NCBI RefSeq assembly: GCF_017876095.1
Contig: NZ_JAGINM010000008.1
Location: 243,991-307,990, forward strand
Reading direction: 5' to 3'
Source of the DNA: Azospirillum agricola
GTDB taxonomy: Bacteria; Pseudomonadota; Alphaproteobacteria; Azospirillales; Azospirillaceae
DNA length: 64,000 bases
A program made the position numbers and the translations under genes. Of the stretch, positions 19,005 to 26,596 are shown piece after piece (the first letter of the stretch is position 1; each line of letters begins with the position of its first letter). The notes beneath the pieces are model-generated. The model was not told the origin of the DNA and did no database searches. It saw only the letters and a list, made by a program, of their open reading frames with translations.

Positions 19005-20152
19005 CGGAACAGGATCCGCTCGGCGCCCGGCGTCCAGCCGACCGTGCTCTCGCGCGGCCAGCCGTCGGGACCGTTCAGCCAGTTGCGCAGCGCGCCGATG
19101 TGCAGCGGGTCGCTGAGCGTCGGGGTGTGGCCGACCAGCGGCACATGCACGACGCCGACGCGCGGCTTGGCCAGCATCCGCTCGATGGTCGAATCGAGCA
19201 GGGCGTCGGTCAGCATCCCGTGCACCAGCAGCACCGGGCAGTCGATGCGCTGCCAGTCGTCCCACTGGTCGTGGTCCTGGGCGGCGCCCTCGCGGTAGTT
19301 CTGAAGGGCGCGGATGTCGTGGCGGTAGACGCGCCCGCCATTTTCCTCCGACCAGCGGGTCTGGTGGAAGCTGTTGTGGAGCAGCACCGTGTCGTCGACC
19401 GGCCCGTCGTTCTTCTGGGCGGCGCCGGCGCGGTGGAAGAGCTGGGCCGGCTTGCGGAAGACATAGTGGCGGGCCACCGATTCGGCGCGGCGGCTGCGGC
19501 GCTCCATCGGGATGAAGGGGCCAATGTCGTTGAGGATCAGGCGGTCGACCACCTCCGGCGCCTCGGCCGCCACCCGCATCGCCACGCAGCCGCCGAGCGA
19601 GGACCCCAGCAGCGTGACCCGGCTCAGCCGCTTGTGGCGGATCAGCGCCAGCACCTGGGCGACGTTGCTGTCGAAGCTGTAGTCGGACTGTTCGGCCAGC
19701 CAGCCGCTGCGCCCGCGCCCGGCCCAGTCGAGGCACAGCACATGGTGGTCGCGCGACAGCGCGCGGGCGAGATAGTCGAAGCGCCGCGCCGCGTTGGCGA
19801 TGCCGCCCAGGCACAGCAGAGTCGGCCGCAGGGGGCTGCCCCATTCCGTGTAGGCGAGGCGGATGGTGTAATCCTTGCGCAGCCGTTCCACCGTGCCGGC
19901 CTGGAGCGTCGCCGTGTGCGTGTAGTCGAAGTGGCGCAGCGTGTGGCCCGACCCGATCGACGGCTCGATGGCCCGCATGATCCGGTCGTAGTCCTTCCAG
20001 GTCATCTGCTCGGTCGAGGTCAGGCCGAGCGTGTCCAGCGCCGCCACCAGCGCGCCCATCGGGTCGGCGTGGGGCGTGGTGCAGGGCGCGAAAAGCGTGG
20101 CCAGGTTGGCCGTTGCGGGCTCCGCGAGCATCTGGTCTGGCATCGGCGTCAT
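19001..20152 (-). CDS. Alpha/beta hydrolase
   Basis: A 383-residue alpha/beta hydrolase. After a 95-residue helical lead, the fold starts at LLCLGGIANAARRFDYLARAL (oxyanion region), then DWAGRGRSGWL. The nucleophile serine is in LLGSSLGGCVAM. The catalytic acid is probably in LLVHGMLTDALLDS, and the His is in LVGHTPTLSDPLHI. This is the layout of haloalkane-dehalogenase/esterase-like hydrolases; the substrate is unknown. It sits between an MFS gene 107 bp upstream and a coupled histidine phosphatase gene, suggesting one pathway. The start at 20152 has a GGCGATGAC context; the frame remains open further upstream without conserved content. Confidence 0.85.
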   Translation of the reverse strand: MTPMPDQMLAEPATANLATLFAPCTTPHADPMGALVAALDTLGLTSTEQMTWKDYDRIMRAIEPSIGSGHTLRHFDYTHTATLQAGTVERLRKDYTIRLAYTEWGSPLRPTLLCLGGIANAARRFDYLARALSRDHHVLCLDWAGRGRSGWLAEQSDYSFDSNVAQVLALIRHKRLSRVTLLGSSLGGCVAMRVAAEAPEVVDRLILNDIGPFIPMERRSRRAESVARHYVFRKPAQLFHRAGAAQKNDGPVDDTVLLHNSFHQTRWSEENGGRVYRHDIRALQNYREGAAQDHDQWDDWQRIDCPVLLVHGMLTDALLDSTIERMLAKPRVGVVHVPLVGHTPTLSDPLHIGALRNWLNGPDGWPRESTVGWTPGAERILFR

Positions 20153-20259
20153 CGCCTCTCTCTTGGATCGACGGCGGGATGGAACGGGGCGGGGGCGTGC
20201 GGGGACGGTCTGGACGGGAGGGGTGGCGAGCGGCGGGGCGGCGAGGGGCGGAGCGGCGG

Positions 20260-22083
20260 TCACGGTGCGCCCCCTCCGGCCGCGTCGGCGACCGTGTTGC
20301 GGGTGTCGGTGTCGGCGGGGGAAGGCGAGAGCACGAAGACGACGCAGAAGGCCGCGCCGCACAGCGCGCCGAGGATGCCGAGCGCCGCCAGCGCGCTCTG
20401 GTGGCCGAAGCGGTCGGCCAGCGCCGCGGCCAGCAGCGGCCCCAGCACCGAACCGCCGCGTTCCAGCAGGCGGTAGACGGCGAAGACGCTGGTCGAGCCG
20501 ATGCGGGCGCATTCGGCCTTGCAGACGTCGGGCACCAGCGCGAGCTGGGTGGCGTTGTTGAGCGCGTGGGCGACGCCGAGCGCCGCGACGCCGGCCAGCA
20601 CCCCCGGCACCCCCGGCGCCAGCAGCACGACCAGCATCCCGGCGCCGCCGACCAGCCCGCCGACGCCGGCGAACAGGGCGTTGCGCCCGCCGCGGTCGGC
20701 GGCCCGCGACACCCAGGGGCCGAGGACGACGATGGTCAGCCCGTAGATCATCAGGATGCGGCCGATGCCGGCCGGCGTCTCGCCCAGCCCGTGCAGGGTG
20801 ACGGGCACCAGATAGAAAAGATAGCCGGTCAGCATCAGCTTGGTCGGCAGCGAGGAGAACAGCAGCAGCGCCGCGAAGCGCGGGTTGGCGAGCAGGGCCG
20901 TGTGGTCGCGCCAGCGAACCCTGCGCCGTTCCACGCGCTCCCCCCGTTCCGCCGGCAGCAGGAGGGCGGCGGCCAGCGCGGCGGCGAGCGCCAGCAGCGC
21001 CGACACCGCGAAGGTGGCGCGCTCGCCGACATGGTCGGCGAGGATGCCGCCGATCGGCGCGCCGCACAGGCCGGCGACGACCACCGCGGCGACGAACTGC
21101 GCCATGCCGCGCGTCCGCTCCTCCCGCCGGGCGTGGCGGGCGATGAAGCCCTGGGCGCCGATGAACATGACGGCGTAGCCGAGCGCGCAGGCGCCGCGCC
21201 ACAGCAGCAGTTCGGCCACCGATTGCGCGAGCGCCGTGCCCACGAAGCCGGCCGCCGCCGGCAGCGTGCCGAACAGCAGGGTGCGGCGGCTGCCGAAGCG
21301 GTCGGCCCAGGCTCCGGCGAAGGGGGTGAAGACGGCGACCAGCAGCATGAACAGGCCGATCGGCAGCCCCATCATCAGGGTTTCCGACAGGCCGGGGATC
21401 GGCGTGTAGAGCTTTTGCGCGTAGAGCGGCAGGAAGGAGCGCGACAGCTCCTCCGCCAGCATGAACAGGAAGAGCGCGATGCGGATGCCGGCGATGCCGC
21501 CCGCCGCGACACCGTTCGCCGCCGTGGCCGGATCCCGCCGGAGCCAACGGGCGTGGACCAGCAGGAGAAGCTCGAACACGACCAGCAGCGACACGACCAG
21601 CACCACGGCGCCGTCCTGGAGCAGAGCCCGCAGCGCCTGGGCGTCGAGCACGCCTTGAAGTTGGGGAAGCGATCCGGCGGAGACGGCGGTTCCGGCCGCC
21701 GCGACCAGCGCCAGCGACCGCAAGGGCGATCGGCCGGCGCGCTGGAACAGGGAGGGAGCCGTCGCCGCCAGCAGGACGACCGCCCCGGCGACCAACCCGA
21801 GCAGCAGAGCCATGCGATCGCGCACCGCCAGCGCAACGCGGTCCCGTGCGGCGCCGTCCCCGCTTGCGCCGGTTGCGGATGTCCGGTCGACCGGGACGCC
21901 GGCCTGTGCCGCATCGGTGGCCGGCGGCGTGGGAGACAGGGAAGGAAGGGGGATTTTCGGGGCGGACTGCTCAACAAAAGTTGTGTAAAATTTAGCGTAA
22001 TTGAGATAGGTGATCAGAGTGATTCCGAGAAATGTCAGAATCACGAGGGTAAGCGGCAGGCGTATCGATGAGTAATTTGTCAT
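20260..22083 (-). CDS. MFS transporter with unusual membrane-anchored N-terminal extension
   Basis: A 607-residue inner-membrane protein. Residues from about 195 to the end form a 12-helix major facilitator domain, with the loop 2-3 signature GAWADRFGSRRTLL and a second AWADR-like motif SRAADRGGRNALF in the other half. The first 190 residues are extra: one membrane helix (9-27), a roughly 60-residue periplasmic Pro/Ala-rich segment, then three further hydrophobic stretches before the MFS fold. Ordinary MFS proteins have about 400 residues. The extension could be a sensor or assembly module. The transported compound is unknown; the downstream hydrolase and phosphatase may process it. Confidence 0.85.
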   Translation of the reverse strand: MTNYSSIRLPLTLVILTFLGITLITYLNYAKFYTTFVEQSAPKIPLPSLSPTPPATDAAQAGVPVDRTSATGASGDGAARDRVALAVRDRMALLLGLVAGAVVLLAATAPSLFQRAGRSPLRSLALVAAAGTAVSAGSLPQLQGVLDAQALRALLQDGAVVLVVSLLVVFELLLLVHARWLRRDPATAANGVAAGGIAGIRIALFLFMLAEELSRSFLPLYAQKLYTPIPGLSETLMMGLPIGLFMLLVAVFTPFAGAWADRFGSRRTLLFGTLPAAAGFVGTALAQSVAELLLWRGACALGYAVMFIGAQGFIARHARREERTRGMAQFVAAVVVAGLCGAPIGGILADHVGERATFAVSALLALAAALAAALLLPAERGERVERRRVRWRDHTALLANPRFAALLLFSSLPTKLMLTGYLFYLVPVTLHGLGETPAGIGRILMIYGLTIVVLGPWVSRAADRGGRNALFAGVGGLVGGAGMLVVLLAPGVPGVLAGVAALGVAHALNNATQLALVPDVCKAECARIGSTSVFAVYRLLERGGSVLGPLLAAALADRFGHQSALAALGILGALCGAAFCVVFVLSPSPADTDTRNTVADAAGGGAP

Positions 22084-22318
22084 GAAAACAGGTCCGACCG
22101 ATCTCTCTTCAGGAAGAAAGAGTGTCAGAACCTAATTCATAACTCCAAAGATTTGGTAAACCGTAATCGCTTCGGGAGAAGAATCGCAGTTATCCAGAGA
22201 CATACTCATGTATGTCGCATTGTTGGTGTGTCGTATAAAGAAACGTCGAGTAAATTTTTTCTGACTGCGGAATTTCGTTGCGGCGCACAAGTGTTGTGCG
22301 TTTGCAAAAATACACGCG
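22084..22318 (-). promoter_or_regulatory. AT-rich promoter region of the MFS gene
   Basis: This roughly 235-bp stretch is markedly lower in GC than the surroundings. It lies between the MFS start and the terminator of the gene to its right. It has several A/T runs (AAATTTTTT near 22252) that would suit a promoter or nucleoid-protein binding. No gene is seen; short frames here lack ribosome sites and codon bias. Confidence 0.5.
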
Positions 22319-22349
22319 AAAAACCCCACCCATACGAAAATGGGTGGGG
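22319..22349 (-). terminator. Intrinsic terminator
   Basis: A perfect 10-bp stem (22324-22333 with 22340-22349, CCCCACCCAT against ATGGGTGGGG) has a 6-base loop and, read leftward, is followed directly by TTTTT (22323-22319). It is a textbook terminator for the DUF6880 gene ending at 22401. A T-run further right could let it work weakly in the other direction. Confidence 0.9.
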
Positions 22350-22400
22350 CCGCGTTTTTAAAACAATTCCAGATTGCCGAAGGGTGCCCGGCTTCCGTGA

Positions 22401-23789
22401 TCAGCGCCAGTCGAGTCCGGCCTGACGCATGCGCTCCCAGAAGGCCCGCTTCTGGCGATGCCGGACAAAAAGTTGCTGGCGGTAGAGATCGTGAGAGGGG
22501 TGGCCGAGCCAATCGGCGACCGTTTCCGACAATCGCTCGGCCGACTCGAGATCGCCGACCGCATAGCCGTAGGCCGAGGTCTGCCCCTGGTCGAGCACCG
22601 ATTCGGCGAGGTGGCGGAACAGCAGGCTTGCCGCCAGCGGGTGCTTCGCCGCGAGCGTCGCCGCGGCCGGCCGCAGGACGCGGTAGAGCTGCGGGTTGAG
22701 ATCCTGCACCCGCCGGTTGACCAGCGTCGCCGCCGCGTCGAGGTCGAGGCGGACCAGCAGTTCCAGGGCGCCATGGATGTCCCCGTGGGCCTGGGCCAGC
22801 GCGATGGCGCCGGCCAGCGCCGCCGGCCGCTCCGCGTCCGGCAGGGCCGCCAGATAGGAATCGAGGACGGTCGGCGACAAGGTGCGGGCGAACAGGTCGC
22901 GGCGCAGCGCCTGGGCCTCGGTCGTCCGGTCCAGCCGGGCGAGGATGTCGATGCGCAGCCGGTCGATGTCGCCGCGCCGCCAGCCCGGCACCTCGGCCCG
23001 CTGCGCGCGGTCGAGCGCCTCCTCCAGCCGGCCGGCGGCGACCAGCCGCTCGCAGATGTCCTTGACGGCGCTGGCCTCGGTGCCGGCCTGCTCATGCAGG
23101 GCGATGTAGCTCTCCAGATCGCCGCGCGCGTCGGCGATCTCGGTCAGGGCGCGCACGAGGTCGGCCTCGCGCCAGTCCGCCGGGCCGTCCGACAGCGCGC
23201 CGAGCCGGTGGCGGATCAGCCCCTCCAGCGCGTCCAGCCCGACCGGACCGAGGGCGTCCTTGAAGGCGGGGACGATGTCGCCGCGCACGCTGTAGTCGCT
23301 TTCGGCGAACAGGCCGAACACCAGCTCGGCCAGCGCCTGGGGCGGCTGCCCCGGCACGGCCAGCCAGGCGCGGCCGCAATCGGCGAGCGCGCTGCTGAAG
23401 ACGTCGGCGATCAGCCCGTCGGAATCGTCGCAGCGCTCCAGCACCCCCGTTTCCAGCCGCAGCAGCCGGCCGAGCAGATCCGCCGCCGTCTTCGGGTCGC
23501 GCGGCAGCAGGTCGGCGGTGATGGAGGCGCGCAGGCGGTCGAGCGTCGCCGCCAGCCCGCCGCTTTCCATCCCGTCACAGTGGCGGGGGGCGGCGTCGAT
23601 GGCCTCGATCGCCTCGGCCAGTTCGCCGGCCAGCCGGTCGGCCGGCTCCGCCGCCAGCAGGGCCAGCCGAAGCTCCTCGCGCAGCGCCGCGTCGCGGCCG
23701 GCGTGCCGCAGCAGCAGATCCGCGAGGCGCCGGGCGCCGAGGGTCTCGATCGCGTCCGGCGAAAGATCGATGTCACTCCGGAGGTCCAT
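22401..23789 (-). CDS. DUF6880-like helical-repeat protein
   Basis: A 462-residue soluble, almost wholly helical protein. The start (LSPDAIETLGARRLADLLLRHAGRDAALREELRLALL) matches the N-terminal pattern of the DUF6880 family. The rest consists of TPR/HEAT-like helical pairs (YIALHEQAGTEASAVKDICE, DIHGALELLVRLDLDAAATLV). The function of the family is unknown; such solenoids usually bind other proteins. I start at 23789, where the conserved N-terminus begins; the open frame reaches 24026 without a better start. Its own strong terminator follows. No operon partner is present. Confidence 0.8.
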   Translation of the reverse strand: MDLRSDIDLSPDAIETLGARRLADLLLRHAGRDAALREELRLALLAAEPADRLAGELAEAIEAIDAAPRHCDGMESGGLAATLDRLRASITADLLPRDPKTAADLLGRLLRLETGVLERCDDSDGLIADVFSSALADCGRAWLAVPGQPPQALAELVFGLFAESDYSVRGDIVPAFKDALGPVGLDALEGLIRHRLGALSDGPADWREADLVRALTEIADARGDLESYIALHEQAGTEASAVKDICERLVAAGRLEEALDRAQRAEVPGWRRGDIDRLRIDILARLDRTTEAQALRRDLFARTLSPTVLDSYLAALPDAERPAALAGAIALAQAHGDIHGALELLVRLDLDAAATLVNRRVQDLNPQLYRVLRPAAATLAAKHPLAASLLFRHLAESVLDQGQTSAYGYAVGDLESAERLSETVADWLGHPSHDLYRQQLFVRHRQKRAFWERMRQAGLDWR

Positions 23790-24190
23790 GCCGCTCTTCC
23801 TGTAACAATCGAAGGATGCTCGCATCCGGGATGATCGCGGTCGGGCAGGATTGTGTCGGCCGGTTTCACACGTTAGGCGCGAGTCAGCCGGCATTCTATA
23901 AGGGGCACCCCTTATTCTGCAAAGCTCTCCGGGCATCATCGCGGCGCCGGCCGCTCCGTGGGGCATGGCGTCCGCGCCCGTCTGGCCGCCATTGTCGGCG
24001 ACCGGCTGGAAAATCGTGACAGGCACCGGCTCCGCTCCAGCCCCGCGCTTCCGTCGGGCGTGGCAGTGACAACAAACGGAACCCGGATTTCCATCAACAG
24101 CTCATTAACAGATTTTCCGTCTTTTACTTCCCTTACTATTGCATGAGCCTGTCCAAAGGTCAGGGTTTTTCCCTATGACCAGGGCTTGGC
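23790..24190. other. Divergent intergenic region, no gene seen
   Basis: This roughly 400-bp region separates the DUF6880 gene from the receiver gene. It carries an AT-rich segment (24085-24145). An inverted repeat, GGTCAGGG against CCC-TA-TGACC around a TTTTT loop (24158-24180), lies next to the promoter boxes listed below. No coding sequence is supported. Confidence 0.5.
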
Positions 24191-24219
24191 TTGACCTGTT
24201 CGGGTATCTTCCCTAAAGA
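24191..24219 (+). promoter_or_regulatory. Candidate promoter of the receiver gene
   Basis: TTGACC (24191-24196) and TAAAGA (24214-24219) are separated by 17 bases. Transcription would begin near 24226 and give a leader of about 67 bases that includes the hairpin at 24251-24278. Confidence 0.5.
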
Positions 24220-24250
24220 ATTTTCCGAGTGGGTGGCTCTTCCACTCAAC

Positions 24251-24278
24251 CGCCGGCCCCGAAGCCGGCGCCGTTTTT
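24251..24278 (+). terminator. Terminator-like hairpin in the leader of the receiver gene
   Basis: Arms CGCCGGC (24251-24257) and GCCGGCG (24264-24270) form a 7-bp stem followed by CCG and TTTTT (24274-24278). The gene starts only 15 bases later, at 24293. The hairpin lies downstream of a candidate promoter and upstream of the start codon, so it would act as an attenuator rather than as a gene end. Confidence 0.5.
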
Positions 24279-24292
24279 CCGGTGGCGTGGAC

Positions 24293-24694
24293 ATGGATCC
24301 GGTCGAAGCGACACGAACGATTCTGGTGGTCGAGGACAATGTGCTGATGCGCAAGCTCTTCGTCCGCTGCCTGGAGGAGAGCGGCCATGCCGTGGCCGAG
24401 GCAACGGACGCCCGCGCCGTCCTCGACATGATGCGGGAACTGCGGCCCGACCTGGTCGTGATGGACATCGTCATGCCCAACCTGTCGGGGGTCGAGCTGA
24501 TCCAGCAAATCCGCGCCGACGGCGCTCTGGCGGCGACGCCGGTGCTGGCGGTCACCAATCTGGCGACGCCCGCCGACAAGCGCCGGCTGGTCGAAGCCGG
24601 GTTCGACGGGCATGTGTCGAAGCCGATCAAGCCCAGGGAGTTCCAGGCGGTCGTCGCCGGTTTCCTCAAGACGTCGGCGGACCAGGATTCCTGA
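24293..24694 (+). CDS. Single-domain response regulator (CheY/DivK-like)
   Basis: A 133-residue stand-alone receiver. It has the acidic pair VVEDN, the phosphoacceptor Asp in LVVMDIVMPN, Thr/Ser in LAVTN and the conserved Lys in VSKPIKP. It has no output domain, so it acts by protein contact, as CheY and DivK do. ATG 24293 gives a normal length; the frame extends 34 codons upstream through the hairpin without conservation. It lies 104 bp before the Pel operon in the same direction and might tune exopolysaccharide production, but that is inference from position only. Confidence 0.92.
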   Translation: MDPVEATRTILVVEDNVLMRKLFVRCLEESGHAVAEATDARAVLDMMRELRPDLVVMDIVMPNLSGVELIQQIRADGALAATPVLAVTNLATPADKRRLVEAGFDGHVSKPIKPREFQAVVAGFLKTSADQDS

Positions 24695-24798
24695 TCGGGC
24701 GGGGTGGGCGGCCGCGCCGGCGACGCGTCGGTGATCCGGACTTGCGGGCGCAGCGTACAACCCTTCCGAGTTCGAACAGCATGGGGGACACCGCGAGC

Positions 24799-25725
24799 AT
24801 GGCGCGTTATCTGGTCACCGGGGGCTGCGGCTTCATCGGTTCTCACCTGATCGAACGTCTTCTGGCCGCCGGGCACGAGGTCCGGGTGCTGGACGATCTG
24901 TCCACCGGCAAGCGCGGGAACCTGCCGGCGGGCGTTCCGGTCACCGTCGGCGACGTCGCCGACGCGGCGGCGGTCGAGGCGGCGATGGCCGGGATGGACG
25001 GCTGCTTCCATCTGGCCGCCGTGGCCTCGGTCGACCGCTCGCGCGAGGCGTGGCTGGAGACCCACCACGCCAACCTGTCCGGCACCATCGCGGTGTTCGA
25101 CGCGGCGCGGCGCGCCAACCCGAGGGGGCCGGTGCCGGTGGTCTACGCCTCGTCGGCCGCCGTCTACGGCGACAACCCGGACATGCCGCTGACCGAGGAC
25201 GCCGCGACCCGCCCGCTATCGGCCTACGGCGCCGACAAGCTGGGCTGCGAGCTGCACGCGCGGGTCGCCGACGGGGTGCACGGCGTGCCGACCACGGGCT
25301 TCCGCTTCTTCAACGTCTATGGGCCGCGCCAGGATCCGAAATCGCCCTATTCCGGCGTCATCTCGATCTTCGCCGGGCGCATCGTCCGGGGCGAGCCGAT
25401 CACCGTCAACGGCGACGGCGAGCAGGTGCGCGACTTCATCTATGTGAAGGATCTCGTGCGCTACCTGACCGCCGCGATGGACAACCCGCGCCCCGGCGCC
25501 CCGGTCTTCAACGTCTGCACCGGCAAACCGACCTCGGTGAACCGGCTGGCGGAGGTGCTGGCCGAACTGGCGGGACGCCCGCTCGACCGCAGCCACGGGC
25601 CGGCGCGGGCCGGCGACATCCGGGTCTCCATCGGCGACCCGTCGCGGCTGGTCGGTACCTTCGGCATGACCTGCGACACCTCGCTGGAGGATGGTCTGCG
25701 GGACACGCTGGCCTGGCTCGGCTGA
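24799..25725 (+). CDS. NAD-dependent sugar epimerase, PelX-like (UDP-GlcNAc C4-epimerase candidate)
   Basis: A 308-residue extended short-chain dehydrogenase of the GalE type. The Rossmann motif is TGGCGFIGSHL. The catalytic triad is visible as Ser in YASSAAVYG and Tyr-x-x-x-Lys in SAYGADKLG. RFFNVYGPRQDP is the family nucleotide-sugar signature. Pel polymer contains N-acetylgalactosamine, and PelX, a UDP-GlcNAc C4-epimerase, is linked to pel operons in some pseudomonads; the place of this gene directly before the pelA-like genes fits that role. A UDP-glucose epimerase or a uronate epimerase are alternatives. The stop is five bases before the next start, so it is the first gene of the operon. 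ATG 24781 is another possible start. Confidence 0.85.
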   Translation: MARYLVTGGCGFIGSHLIERLLAAGHEVRVLDDLSTGKRGNLPAGVPVTVGDVADAAAVEAAMAGMDGCFHLAAVASVDRSREAWLETHHANLSGTIAVFDAARRANPRGPVPVVYASSAAVYGDNPDMPLTEDAATRPLSAYGADKLGCELHARVADGVHGVPTTGFRFFNVYGPRQDPKSPYSGVISIFAGRIVRGEPITVNGDGEQVRDFIYVKDLVRYLTAAMDNPRPGAPVFNVCTGKPTSVNRLAEVLAELAGRPLDRSHGPARAGDIRVSIGDPSRLVGTFGMTCDTSLEDGLRDTLAWLG

Positions 25726-25729
25726 CGCC

Positions 25730-26596
25730 GTGATCGGGCGGCGCGGCGTGACGGGCGGCCTGCTGGCCGGTGCGGCGGCGCTGGCGCTGCCCGGCCGTGC
25801 CCATGCGGCGGCGGCCGACGGAACCGCCCCTCCCTGGGCCGTCTACTACGCCGACAAGGAGCCGCCGCAGGCCTTCGAGTCCTACGGGCTGCTGGTGCTC
25901 GACAGCCGCACCCACCCGCCGCTGCGGCCGCTGAAGGACCGTGGCAAGACCCTGCTCGGCTACATCAGCGTCGGCGAGGTCGAGACCCACCGCCCCTGGT
26001 TCGGCCAGGTCAAGGGCTGGGGCATCCTCGACCAGGAGAACCCGAACTGGCCGGGCAGCTTCTACGTCGACGCGCGCGACCGCCGCTGGGTCAAGCTGGT
26101 GGTGGAGGAGCTGGTGCCGGCGCTGCTGCGCTCTGGCTTCGACGGCGTGTTCCTCGACACGCTGGACAACCCGCCGCATCTGGAGCGCACCGATCCCAGG
26201 CGCTGGGCCGGCATGACCGGGGCGGCGGCGGATCTGGTCGGCGCCATCCGCAGGAACTGGCCACGGATCCGCATCATGCAGAACCGCGCCTACGAGATCC
26301 TGCCGCGGACCGCCCGCTCCATCGACTTCGCGCTGGGGGAGAGCGTCTATGCCGGCTGGGATTTCGCGGCCAAGCGCCCGCATCGGCAAAGCGACGAGGA
26401 TTACCGGTTCCAGGTTGAGGCGCTGAAGGAGGCCAAGGCGCTCAACCCGGCGCTCGGCCTGTTCTCGCTGGATTACTGGGACCCGGCCGACACGGCGGGC
26501 ATCCGCGCCATCTACGCCCGCCAGCGGGCCAACGGCTTTTCGCCCTATGTGTCGGTGGTCGAGCTCGACCGGCTGGTGGCGGAGCCGCCGCCGTGA
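25730..26596 (+). CDS. PelA-like GH114 glycoside hydrolase (hydrolase half of PelA)
   Basis: A 288-residue exported glycoside hydrolase of the GH114 (endo alpha-1,4-polygalactosaminidase) group, equivalent to the N-terminal hydrolase domain of P. aeruginosa PelA. The N-terminus has a twin-arginine signal (GRRGVTGGLLAGAAALALPG, cut near AHA). The barrel follows with WAVYYADKEPP, LLGYISVGEVETHR and GFDGVFLDTLD, which carries the acidic residues expected at the active site. GTG 25730 follows the epimerase stop by four bases, and the gene overlaps the deacetylase start by four (GTGA). In the periplasm it should trim Pel during export. In Pseudomonas it is fused to the deacetylase; here it is a separate gene with its own Tat signal. 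Confidence 0.88.
   Translation: MIGRRGVTGGLLAGAAALALPGRAHAAAADGTAPPWAVYYADKEPPQAFESYGLLVLDSRTHPPLRPLKDRGKTLLGYISVGEVETHRPWFGQVKGWGILDQENPNWPGSFYVDARDRRWVKLVVEELVPALLRSGFDGVFLDTLDNPPHLERTDPRRWAGMTGAAADLVGAIRRNWPRIRIMQNRAYEILPRTARSIDFALGESVYAGWDFAAKRPHRQSDEDYRFQVEALKEAKALNPALGLFSLDYWDPADTAGIRAIYARQRANGFSPYVSVVELDRLVAEPPP

Noticed and set aside
20260..21547. Extended in-frame lead before the alpha/beta hydrolase
   Set aside because: The frame runs antiparallel-free through the MFS gene in a different frame; only the part from 20152 has conserved sequence.
22153..22425. A 90-codon plus-strand frame in the AT-rich gap
   Set aside because: It crosses the terminator stem, lacks a ribosome site and has no codon bias.
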